Assembly (NCBI GenBank): GCA_945861385.1
Contig: CAMAUI010000002.1
Coordinates: forward strand, 35,517-99,516
DNA length: 64,000 nt
Reading direction: 5' to 3'
DNA from: Prosthecobacter debontii
GTDB lineage: Bacteria > Verrucomicrobiota > Verrucomicrobiia > Chthoniobacterales > Chthoniobacteraceae
A program made the position numbers and the translations under genes. Shown piece after piece: positions 53,497 through 60,224 of this stretch. How positions within the stretch are numbered: position 1 is the stretch's first letter; every line of letters begins with the position of its first letter. The notes under the pieces were generated by a model. That model was not told where the DNA came from and did no database searches. It saw nothing but the letters and a program-made list of their open reading frames with translations.

Positions 53497-55068
53497 ATGG
53501 CAAACACTTCGCTCTTTCAGACTATCGCTGGAAAACTCCTGCCCCGCACAAATGCGCGGAATGAGGCGGGCGGCGCGGCTTATTCGCTGAGCGCGAAAGC
53601 GGCGCTCGCTCAATACGCGATGACTGGCACGCTGAACTCGACCTTTTACACCAACGCGGAGACGCAGCTCGATAAGACGCTGAAGTTCACCGCGGAAGTG
53701 CCCGCGGAGTTTGTGGCGAAGACGGCGGTTTATTGCCGCGAGCGCGGTCACATGAAGGACATGCCTGCGCTGCTGGCGGCGACGCTGGCGCAGCGCGATG
53801 GTGCGTTGCTGACTCGCATCTTCGACCGCGTGGTGGACGATGGAAAAATGCTGCGGAATTTCGTGCAGATCGTCCGCAGCGGTGTGACGGGGCGCAAGTC
53901 GCTCGGCTCGGCTCCAAAGCGGCTGGTGCAAAATTGGTTCGCGACTCGGAGCGACGAGCAGGTCTTCCGCGCAAGCGTGGGGCAGAGTCCTTCGCTGGCG
54001 GATGTCGTGAAGATGGTTCACCCGCGTCCGCAAACGCCGGAGCGTGCTGCGCTTTATGCGTGGCTCGTGGGGCGCGAGCATGATGCGACGAATTTGCCTT
54101 CGGTGGTGCGGCAGTTTGAGGCTTTCAAACTGAAGCTCGTGCCGACGGTGCCCGACGTGCCTTTTCAAATGCTGACGGCGCTGCCGCTCGGTAAGCGCGA
54201 GTGGACGGAGATCGCCCGCGTCGCGCCGTGGCAGATGACTCGGATGAACCTCAACACGTTTCTGCGTCGCGGTGTCTTCGACGATAAGGAGATGACTCGT
54301 GCGATTGCGAATCGGCTGCGTGATCCAGAGAAAGTAAAGCGTTCGCGCTGCTTCCCATATCAACTGCTGGCGGCCTACCGAAACGCGGATCGCGGAATCC
54401 CGACTGTCGTGACGAATGCGCTGCAAGATGCGCTGGAAATCGCGACGGAAAACGTGCCGCGCTTTGCGGGGAAAGTGTGGGTTTTCCCGGACATCTCGGG
54501 CTCGATGCACTCGGCGATTACCGGCGAGCGCAAAGGCTCAACGTCGAAAGTCCGGTGCATTGATATCGCGGCGCTGGTCGCTGCGACGGTCTTGCGTCGC
54601 GCCGATGATGGAAACGTGCTGCCTTTCGAGAGCAAGGCAGTGCCAGTGCGGCTGAACGCTCGCGATACCATCATGTCGAACGCCGAGAAACTGGCGGCGC
54701 TGCCTGCGGGTGGGACGAATTGTTCCGCACCGCTGGCGGAGCTGAACCGGCGGAAAGCGGACGGCGATTTGTGCATCTACGTCTCGGATAACGAGTCGTG
54801 GATGGGGTCGCCGAACTACGGGAAATTCAACGGCCAGCCCGCGACGGAAACGATGCGGCAATGGTCCATCTTCAAGCAGCGCAACCCACGTGCGCGCCTC
54901 GTGTGTCTGGACATCCAGCCCTACGCGACGACGCAAGCGAGCGAGCGCGAAGACATCCTGAACATCGGTGGCTTCGGCGACTCGGTGTGGGAGATCATCG
55001 CGGCGTTTGCAAACGGTGAACTTTCGCCAGCCCACTGGGTCGGCGAGATCGAAAAAATCGCGCTTTAG
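53497..55068 (+). CDS. rsr: Ro60 ortholog (Rsr), TROVE-domain RNA-binding protein
   Basis: A 523-residue Ro60 protein. The TROVE HEAT-repeat ring covers about residues 1-320 (AGGAAYSLSAKAALAQYAMT, FVAKTAVYCRERGHMKDMPA, LAALLAATLAQRDG-type repeats, NWFATRSDEQVF), and a von Willebrand factor A domain follows with the metal site D332-I-S334-G-S336 in FPDISGSMHSA. Ro60 rings bind misfolded RNA ends in the central hole and Y RNAs on the outside. The ATG at 53497 starts MANTSLFQTIAGKL; the open frame upstream of it crosses the promoter. No Shine-Dalgarno is visible; the leader is A/C-rich. Four Y-like RNAs follow directly. Confidence 0.95.
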   Translation: MANTSLFQTIAGKLLPRTNARNEAGGAAYSLSAKAALAQYAMTGTLNSTFYTNAETQLDKTLKFTAEVPAEFVAKTAVYCRERGHMKDMPALLAATLAQRDGALLTRIFDRVVDDGKMLRNFVQIVRSGVTGRKSLGSAPKRLVQNWFATRSDEQVFRASVGQSPSLADVVKMVHPRPQTPERAALYAWLVGREHDATNLPSVVRQFEAFKLKLVPTVPDVPFQMLTALPLGKREWTEIARVAPWQMTRMNLNTFLRRGVFDDKEMTRAIANRLRDPEKVKRSRCFPYQLLAAYRNADRGIPTVVTNALQDALEIATENVPRFAGKVWVFPDISGSMHSAITGERKGSTSKVRCIDIAALVAATVLRRADDGNVLPFESKAVPVRLNARDTIMSNAEKLAALPAGGTNCSAPLAELNRRKADGDLCIYVSDNESWMGSPNYGKFNGQPATETMRQWSIFKQRNPRARLVCLDIQPYATTQASEREDILNIGGFGDSVWEIIAAFANGELSPAHWVGEIEKIAL

Positions 55069-55079
55069 AAAAAGTGCGT

Positions 55080-55110
55080 CCCCGGCGGTGACCACGAGTC
55101 ATCGCCGGGG
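55080..55110 (+). terminator. Strong stem-loop just after rsr
   Basis: Twelve base pairs (one G-T) around a seven-base loop, eleven bases after the rsr stop. No T run follows immediately, although a second weaker hairpin and T-rich sequence come within 45 bases. It could be a partial terminator, a processing site or a 3'-end stabiliser between rsr and the RNA array. Confidence 0.45.
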
Positions 55111-55154
55111 CGGGCGGCGGCCTGGAGTCGCTGCCGACAGGTTCTTTCTTATTT

Positions 55155-55160
55155 TATACA
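55155..55160 (+). promoter_or_regulatory. Possible -10 box for the first Y-like RNA
   Basis: TATACA ends four bases before the first stem of the RNA at 55164, in a T-rich stretch unlike its surroundings. A -35 match (CCGACA at 55134-55139) is poor and spaced 15 bases. It would allow expression apart from the sigma54 promoter. Confidence 0.35.
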
Positions 55161-55163
55161 CTT

Positions 55164-55264
55164 TGCGACGGGAATGCCCGTCGGGACTACATGGTAATCG
55201 CTGGTTCGAATCCGGCCGCGCTCGCAAGGGCGTTGATGTCTCGGCACATCCTCGTCCCGTCGCA
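55164..55264 (+). ncRNA. Y RNA-like ncRNA 1 (no D-arm)
   Basis: Terminal stem: ten perfect pairs, 55164-55173 with 55255-55264. Internal loop ATGCCC / ACATCCTCG. Second stem of eight pairs: 55180-55187 (GTCGGGAC) with 55238-55245. Inside it is a T-arm (55200-55204 with 55212-55216, loop TTCGAAT) and then a six-pair stem closed by a GCAA loop at 55224-55227 in place of the acceptor stem. Unlike the next three RNAs it has no D-arm, so only part of the tRNA-like module is present. It shares GAATGC and GGGACTACAT with its neighbours. Likely a Ro60-binding Y RNA of a simpler kind. Confidence 0.7.
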
Positions 55265-55269
55265 CCAAC

Positions 55270-55406
55270 TTTGTGACGAATGCTCGAAGGGACTACATCT
55301 TGAAATGACGTGGTCGTGGGTTCGAGTCCCACCGGCTCCACTTTTACGGGGCTGTAGCTCAGCGGTAGAGCACGGAAACGTCTCTTCAAATTTTAGTCGT
55401 CACAAA
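55270..55406 (+). ncRNA. YrlA-like Y RNA 2 with permuted tRNA domain
   Basis: Terminal stem: ten perfect pairs, 55270-55279 with 55397-55406. Second stem: 55286-55293 (GAAGGGAC) with 55380-55387. The enclosed module is a tRNA in permuted order: T-arm 55316-55332 with loop TTCGAGT, acceptor 3' strand 55333-55339, an eight-base loop, acceptor 5' strand 55348-55354 (seven pairs, two G-T), TA linker, D-arm 55357-55371 with loop AGCGGTA. The anticodon arm is replaced by the Y stem. The 5' strand reads GACGAATG next to the internal loop, which fits the GNCGAA-type Ro60-binding consensus as I remember it. Confidence 0.82.
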
Positions 55407-55413
55407 ACTCTTT

Positions 55414-55548
55414 CGCGGCGAATGCCGGAGGGGACTACATCGGTCGCGGGTTCGAGTCCCGCCTGTGCGCTTCGGCGTGCGGTAGCTCAGTGGTAGAGCA
55501 AACGGCGCTTCACGGCGTCGGTCTGTCTCCTTCATCCTCGTCGCCGCG
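55414..55548 (+). ncRNA. YrlA-like Y RNA 3 with permuted tRNA domain
   Basis: Terminal stem: eight perfect pairs, 55414-55421 with 55541-55548. Second stem of nine pairs: 55427-55435 with 55525-55533. Permuted tRNA module: T-arm 55446-55462 (GCGGG, loop TTCGAGT, CCCGC), acceptor 3' strand 55463-55470 closed by a UUCG tetraloop at 55471-55474, acceptor 5' strand 55475-55482 (eight pairs), TA linker, D-arm 55485-55499 with loop AGTGGTA. The 5' strand reads GGCGAATGC at the internal loop. A short T-containing tail (ACTTTC) follows the last stem. Confidence 0.85.
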
Positions 55549-55564
55549 TCACTTTCATCAAAAT

Positions 55565-55695
55565 GCGGTGAATGCTCCGGGGAACTACATCCATAATCCG
55601 ACGGTCGCTGGTTCGATTCCAGCCCGCGCAACAACTGCGCGGTAGCTCAGCGGCAGAGCAGCGGAAGCAACGTTTCTCGAACACCTTGTCACCGC
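55565..55695 (+). ncRNA. YrlA-like Y RNA 4 with permuted tRNA domain
   Basis: Terminal stem: seven perfect pairs, 55565-55571 with 55689-55695. Second stem: 55578-55585 (CGGGGAAC) with 55672-55679 (GTTTCTCG); the A-T pair here replaces the G-C or G-T pair of the other copies, a compensatory change. Permuted tRNA module: T-arm 55607-55623 with loop TTCGATT, acceptor 3' strand 55624-55630 perfectly complementary to 55636-55642 across a five-base loop, TA linker, D-arm 55645-55659 with loop AGCGGCA. CCTTTTC follows the stem, and rtcB starts 25 bases after the RNA ends. Confidence 0.85.
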
Positions 55696-55719
55696 GCCTT
55701 TTCAAATAAACACACAACT

Positions 55720-57207
55720 ATGAACACCAACCTCATCCCAACTGGCGAAGCCACGGCGATTCTGCCTGCTCGCGACAACAAAGGTAAGCCCATCGCAGTC
55801 TTCGGGACTGAAGCGATCCGCAATGGCTTCGATGCTTCGTGCCTCGAACAGGCGCTCAATTCCCGCAGTGCGCCGGGCGTGACGGACCTCGTCCTGAACC
55901 CCGATGCCCATTCTGGATACGGTGCACCGATTGGGTGCGTGATGGTCTCGCCGACGCACATTTATCCCGGCCCTGTCGGCGTGGATATCAAGTGCTCGAT
56001 GAGCCTGCTCCAGCTTGATGTTCCCGAGGATGCAGTCCGTGATAAAACGGTGCGCCGCGCGCTCATCAACGCAATCGTGGAGCGCACTCCTACCGGCGCA
56101 GGCCAAGGGCAACGCTCGGCGAAAAAATCACGCCGCGTCTCTGCTGAAGTCGGTGCGCTTGCGTGCGTCGAAGGTGCAAGCCGCGCGGTTTGCGAAGCAC
56201 TTGGAATCCCGCCGGAGTGGGCAGAACGTTGCGAGGATGCGTTTCATCTCGGACACGACGAAACGCGTGATGCGCTGGCGAGCCGCTTGCAATGGGTCCG
56301 CGAGTCGGGGCGCGTGCGCAATTTCGCGGAGAAAATGCAGCAACTCGGGAGCTACGGTGGTGGAAACCACTTCGGTGAATGCGAGATCGTCGAAATCGCC
56401 GACCGCGACGATGCGCGCCGTGCCGCCGATGTTTTCGGGATGCGCGACAAACATGTCGGGTTCCTTTCGCACTGCGGCTCACGCGGGTTTGGAAACATCC
56501 TGGCGTGTGCGCAATTCCGCGACCTCGAAGAGAAGTTCGAGAAATGGGGAACGCCGTTTCCCGCTGGCGACAAGAAGCTCGTCTATGCGCCGCTCGGGAC
56601 TCCCGAGGCAGATGCGTATCTCGACGACCTGGCGCTCGGCTCGAACTTCGCGACGGTGAATCATATGCTCATCAACGCGCTCGTGCTGGAGGCATTCCAA
56701 GAAGTGCTGCCCGGCGCGACGGGGCGGCTGGTGTATTTCATCAGCCACAACATCGCGCGTCAGGAAGTCGTCGGGAATGTGAAATCGTGGGTGCATCGAA
56801 AAGGTGCGACACGCGCATTCCCCGGCGGGCATTTCGCGCTGAAGGGAACGCCGTTTGCCGAAACCGGACATCCGATTTTGCTGCCGGGAAATCCCCGCGA
56901 CGGCTCAGTCGTCATGGTCGCGCAATCTGGCGCGGAGCAAAGCTGCTACAGCGTGAACCACGGTGCCGGTCGCTCGATGGGACGCAAAGCGGCGACACGC
57001 GCGCTCGATCAAAAAGTGGTGGATGCCGAGTTCGACGCCGGAGACATTCTGACGAATTGCCGTCAGTATCCGATTGATGAAGCGCCCGATGCTTACAAGG
57101 ACTTCGCCGAAGTTCTGAAAAGCGTCGAGACCGCCGGACTCGCAACAACCGTGGCGAAACTGCGCGCACGCTTCGTCATTAAGGACTCGGCGCAGGCGGA
57201 TGACTGA
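55720..57207 (+). CDS. rtcB: RNA-splicing ligase RtcB
   Basis: A 495-residue GTP- and Mn-dependent ligase that joins 2',3'-cyclic phosphate or 3'-phosphate ends to 5'-OH ends. Metal ligands are visible: D89 and C92 in GVDIKCSMS, His in GGGNHFGECE (about 212-221), His in LSHCGSRGFG and His in FISHNIARQE. The guanylated His is H414 in VNHGAGRSMGR. It is longer than E. coli RtcB (408) and nearer the archaeal size, without an intein. The leader AACACACAACTATG resembles the rsr leader and has no clear Shine-Dalgarno. rtcA follows 15 bases after the stop. Confidence 0.96.
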   Translation: MNTNLIPTGEATAILPARDNKGKPIAVFGTEAIRNGFDASCLEQALNSRSAPGVTDLVLNPDAHSGYGAPIGCVMVSPTHIYPGPVGVDIKCSMSLLQLDVPEDAVRDKTVRRALINAIVERTPTGAGQGQRSAKKSRRVSAEVGALACVEGASRAVCEALGIPPEWAERCEDAFHLGHDETRDALASRLQWVRESGRVRNFAEKMQQLGSYGGGNHFGECEIVEIADRDDARRAADVFGMRDKHVGFLSHCGSRGFGNILACAQFRDLEEKFEKWGTPFPAGDKKLVYAPLGTPEADAYLDDLALGSNFATVNHMLINALVLEAFQEVLPGATGRLVYFISHNIARQEVVGNVKSWVHRKGATRAFPGGHFALKGTPFAETGHPILLPGNPRDGSVVMVAQSGAEQSCYSVNHGAGRSMGRKAATRALDQKVVDAEFDAGDILTNCRQYPIDEAPDAYKDFAEVLKSVETAGLATTVAKLRARFVIKDSAQADD

Positions 57208-57222
57208 GATTGTGTAAAAACA

Positions 57223-58251
57223 GTGAAGACAAAATTGATCCAAATAGACGGTTCAGCCGGGGAGGGCGGGGGACAAATCCTCCGCACCTCGCTCGCGCTG
57301 TCTCTTGTTACCGGCAAGCCGTTTCGTATCGCGGGAATCCGCGCGGGCCGGCAAAAGCCGGGGCTTATGCGCCAGCATCTCACAGCGGTGAATGCTGCTG
57401 TCGAGATTGGCGGTGCGGCGGTCGATGGCGCGGAGATTGGCTCGCAAGAACTCATATTCAATCCCGCCTCAGTGAAGCCCGGCGAGTATCGCTTTGCAGT
57501 CGGCACGGCGGGCAGTGCCACACTGGTTTTGCAGACGATTCTGCCAGCTCTCATCACCGGCAGCGAGTCTAGCATCCTCAATCTCGAAGGCGGAACGCAC
57601 AACCCTTTCGCGCCTCCGTTCGATTTTCTTGAAAAAACATTCCTTCCCGTGCTCGCAAGGATGGGAGCCAAGGTGAATGCAGAACTGCTACGCCCCGGCT
57701 TCTTTTCGGCGGGTGGAGGACAAATGCAAATCCGCATCACACCGTGCGCACAGCTTCAGCCCATCGAAATGCTAGAGCGCGGAGACTTCGTTTCACGCGC
57801 GGTGCGGGTGATCGTTGCCGGCCTTTCAGACGGCATCGCTGGTCGTCAGATCGAGGGATTGAAACGCGCGCTAGGGTGGACTGAGGATGTGTATTTTATC
57901 GAGCGGCAAAAAGACCTGTATGGCCCCGGAAACGTCGTGATCACGGAGCTTTCTACATCAACGCACACCGAGGTCTTCAGCGCATTTGGAGAAAGGGGAT
58001 TGCGCAGTGAACAGGTGGTGGATCGCCTCGTGAAAAAAGTCCGTGAGCATCTTACGCATGGTGCCCCAGTCGGAGAATATCTGGCCGATCAAATTCTCAT
58101 CCCGCTCGCCCTTGCGGGCAGCGGCAAATTCCGCACAGGACAACTCTCTCGACACACCCTGACAAACATGGATGTCATCCGCGAATTCCTCGGAACAGAG
58201 TTCGAAATTCAAGCAGAGTCCCCGCTCGTGAATTGCGTAAGCATCCGTTGA
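57223..58251 (+). CDS. rtcA: RNA 3'-terminal phosphate cyclase RtcA
   Basis: A 342-residue cyclase that converts RNA 3'-phosphates to 2',3'-cyclic phosphates with ATP, making ends that RtcB can use. IDGSAGEGGGQILRTSLALS, IRAGRQKPGLMRQHLTAVNA, GTAGSATLVLQTILPALI and EGGTHNPFAPPFDFLEKTFL are family signatures, and the adenylated His is H311 in SRHTLTNM. The start is GTG. Last gene of the rsr-Y RNA-rtcB-rtcA unit. Confidence 0.96.
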   Translation: MKTKLIQIDGSAGEGGGQILRTSLALSLVTGKPFRIAGIRAGRQKPGLMRQHLTAVNAAVEIGGAAVDGAEIGSQELIFNPASVKPGEYRFAVGTAGSATLVLQTILPALITGSESSILNLEGGTHNPFAPPFDFLEKTFLPVLARMGAKVNAELLRPGFFSAGGGQMQIRITPCAQLQPIEMLERGDFVSRAVRVIVAGLSDGIAGRQIEGLKRALGWTEDVYFIERQKDLYGPGNVVITELSTSTHTEVFSAFGERGLRSEQVVDRLVKKVREHLTHGAPVGEYLADQILIPLALAGSGKFRTGQLSRHTLTNMDVIREFLGTEFEIQAESPLVNCVSIR

Positions 58252-58304
58252 TTCGTTGGTCAACTTTCAGAATTGGAGCCAGAAATCTTCGCAAATCAGA
58301 TTTG

Positions 58305-58360
58305 TTTCTTCGGCATGAAAGTGCGCGCACTCTGCGCGAGCCGGCGGCGCAGTGGAAATG
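58305..58360. repeat. Right 56 bp direct repeat bounding the RNA-repair island
   Basis: Second copy of 51584-51639 with four mismatches. Read on the minus strand it contains the leader and the first four codons of rnhC (MPKK), then diverges, so it is a truncated duplicate. It begins 54 bases after the rtcA stop and ends eight bases before the stop of the LURP-one-like gene. Confidence 0.85.
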
Positions 58361-58368
58361 AAAACGTG

Positions 58369-58983
58369 CTACTCGCCGATGCTCAATCCGCCGCCGCCCC
58401 CGTCTTCTTTATACACGGTGTCCACCGCCAGGCCGGCTGCGAGCAGGAGGATGGATGCCGCTGGATCGGGGTTGTGGATGGCCACCACGTAGTTGTCCGC
58501 CGAGGTGAAAAGCTCCTTTGCCAGCCCGCTCCACTGGCGCGACACCACGCCGAGTTCAGTTCCATTTGCCGCGACAAAACGGAAGTCCCAACTGAGCCAG
58601 TTGCCCTTCACTTGCGCGACTTCATTTCCGGAGGCGTCGAAAACACCGAACTTGCCGCCAATCGTCAGCAGGCGCGATTTGAAAGTGCCGATCAAACTGC
58701 CGTCTCCAGCGATCACATTCACCGTGGGGCGGAAAAACGAAAAGCCGCGTGTGATGGAAAACGCAATCGGGCCATTTTCATCCGCGCCTTCGTGAACGTC
58801 TATGCGCGTGAGCAGCATCCGCTTGTTCACCAGAAGACCGCCGATGATGTTCATCAGCCCTTTCTTTTCCTGCGCCAGCGCAAGCTGCACGCCCGTGGAA
58901 GGGTCGAAAATATCGTAAGTGCCGCGCATTTTGAAAACGCCGACGTGCTCTTTGATCAGGTAGCTCGCGAGTGCGGGAATCAT
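58369..58983 (-). CDS. LURP-one/scramblase-like protein
   Basis: A 204-residue protein from the ATG at 58983 (MIPALASYLIKEHVGVFKMR). It resembles the LURP-one-related or phospholipid scramblase-like beta-barrel: YDIFDPSTGVQLALAQEK, FSITRGFSFFRPTVNVIAGD, LIGTFKSRLLTIGGKFGVFD, VAQVKGNWLSWDFRFV, and a C-terminal hydrophobic helix (AASILLLAAGLAVDTVY). Function in bacteria is unknown. Its start codon overlaps that of the divergent mutY. Without the island it would run directly into rnhC on the same strand. Confidence 0.72.
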   Translation of the reverse strand: MIPALASYLIKEHVGVFKMRGTYDIFDPSTGVQLALAQEKKGLMNIIGGLLVNKRMLLTRIDVHEGADENGPIAFSITRGFSFFRPTVNVIAGDGSLIGTFKSRLLTIGGKFGVFDASGNEVAQVKGNWLSWDFRFVAANGTELGVVSRQWSGLAKELFTSADNYVVAIHNPDPAASILLLAAGLAVDTVYKEDGGGGGLSIGE

Positions 58984-60079
58984 GGCGCGGATGTTTGCTG
59001 GAAAACACCGGCAGCAAGCAACAACTTCCCGTGCGCCTGTGCCAAATCCGAAACCCACAATCCGAAAGCCGGGATCACTCCGCCACGCACTCGCTGGATG
59101 GTTTGCGAAAAATGCGCGCGACCTGCCGTGGCGGCGCACGCGCGATCCTTACGCAATCTTCGTTTCCGAGTTGATGCTTCAGCAGACACAGGTCGTCACG
59201 GTGCTTCCTTACTACGAGCGCTGGCTCGCGCGCTTTCCGGATTTCGCATCACTCGCCGCGGCGGAGGAAGGTGAGGTGCTCTCCGTGTGGCAGGGACTCG
59301 GCTACTACTCACGCGCGCGGAATCTCCATCGCGCCGCCAGGATCGTCGTGGAAATGCACGATGGCGAAATGCCGCGCGACCCGGCGCTCATCCGCGCATT
59401 GCCCGGCGTCGGGCGATACACGGCGGGAGCTGTTGCGAGTTTTGCATTCGATCTGCCGGAGCCGCTCGTGGATGCGAACGTCGCCCGTGTCCTCGCCCGG
59501 TTGCTCGATTTGCGCAAACCCGTGGACAGCACTGCCGGCCATGCGGCGCTCTGGACCGCCGCGGATTCACTTGTCCCGAAAACCAACGCCCGCATTTTCA
59601 ACGCAGCGCTCATGGAACTCGGCGCACTCGTCTGCACTCCCCGCACACCGCGATGCCCTCTCTGCCCCGTGCGAGCCCACTGCCGCGCACTCGCCGCCGG
59701 CACCGCCGCGCTTTTGCCCAAAAAGAAACCCCGCCGCAAAACCATCCTCCTCGCCGAGCACTGCGCGTGGACCGTCCACCGGGGCCGCATCCTTCTCGAA
59801 CAGCAACACGGCCCGCGCTGGCGTGGGCTGTGGAAGCTCCCCTTGCTCCGTACCCCAGTAAAAGCAGACCCGCTTCTCACTCTCGATTATCCCTTCACCC
59901 ACCACAGGGTCACGCTGGCCGTTTTCATCAAGCGCCCGCCGGCAAGGCTCACGGACAGCCTTCGGTGGCACCCGCTCAACAAAATCCACGCCCTCCCCAT
60001 CACCTCCCCTCACCGCCGCGCGATCGAACAACTGATCCAGTCGCTCACGACACGACGCGCTGGTGTCGAGTGTCGTTAA
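58982..60079 (+). CDS. mutY: Adenine DNA glycosylase MutY
   Basis: A 365-residue glycosylase removing adenine opposite 8-oxoguanine. The catalytic Glu is in FVSELMLQQTQV, the helix-hairpin-helix is RALPGVGRYTAGAVASFAFD, the catalytic Asp is in EPLVDANVARVLARLL, and the 4Fe-4S loop C-X6-C-X2-C-X5-C is in VCTPRTPRCPLCPVRAHC. A C-terminal NUDIX-like domain (LLEQQHGPRWRGLWKLP) recognises 8-oxoguanine. The N-terminus before LRHALAGWFAKNARDLPWRR is about 30 residues longer than usual, so the true start may be downstream; ATG 58982 overlaps the start of the divergent gene. Confidence 0.93.
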   Translation: MARMFAGKHRQQATTSRAPVPNPKPTIRKPGSLRHALAGWFAKNARDLPWRRTRDPYAIFVSELMLQQTQVVTVLPYYERWLARFPDFASLAAAEEGEVLSVWQGLGYYSRARNLHRAARIVVEMHDGEMPRDPALIRALPGVGRYTAGAVASFAFDLPEPLVDANVARVLARLLDLRKPVDSTAGHAALWTAADSLVPKTNARIFNAALMELGALVCTPRTPRCPLCPVRAHCRALAAGTAALLPKKKPRRKTILLAEHCAWTVHRGRILLEQQHGPRWRGLWKLPLLRTPVKADPLLTLDYPFTHHRVTLAVFIKRPPARLTDSLRWHPLNKIHALPITSPHRRAIEQLIQSLTTRRAGVECR

Positions 60080-60224
60080 TGACTTCCACTTTCCCGAGCT
60101 TCTCCATGATCAGTCGCCACTGAGCCGCGAAGATGCAGTCGGACGCGGCGGACGCGGCGCCCCCGTGGCTACGTCGCACGGTTATCATGTTTTCAATTTC
60201 GCCGAGACTCCCTACCACGCCCGC

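Noticed and set aside
55316..55660. Conventional tRNA genes, suggested by T-loop and D-loop sequences
   Set aside because: In each unit the T-arm precedes the D-arm, there is no anticodon arm between a D-arm and the following T-arm that would pair, and the acceptor strands pair only in permuted order.
55160..55720. CRISPR array, because GGGACTACAT recurs four times
   Set aside because: Repeat spacing is about 130-150 bases, the shared part is short and the intervening sequence is itself structured and similar between units. No cas gene is near; RtcR's CARF domain is explained by RNA repair.
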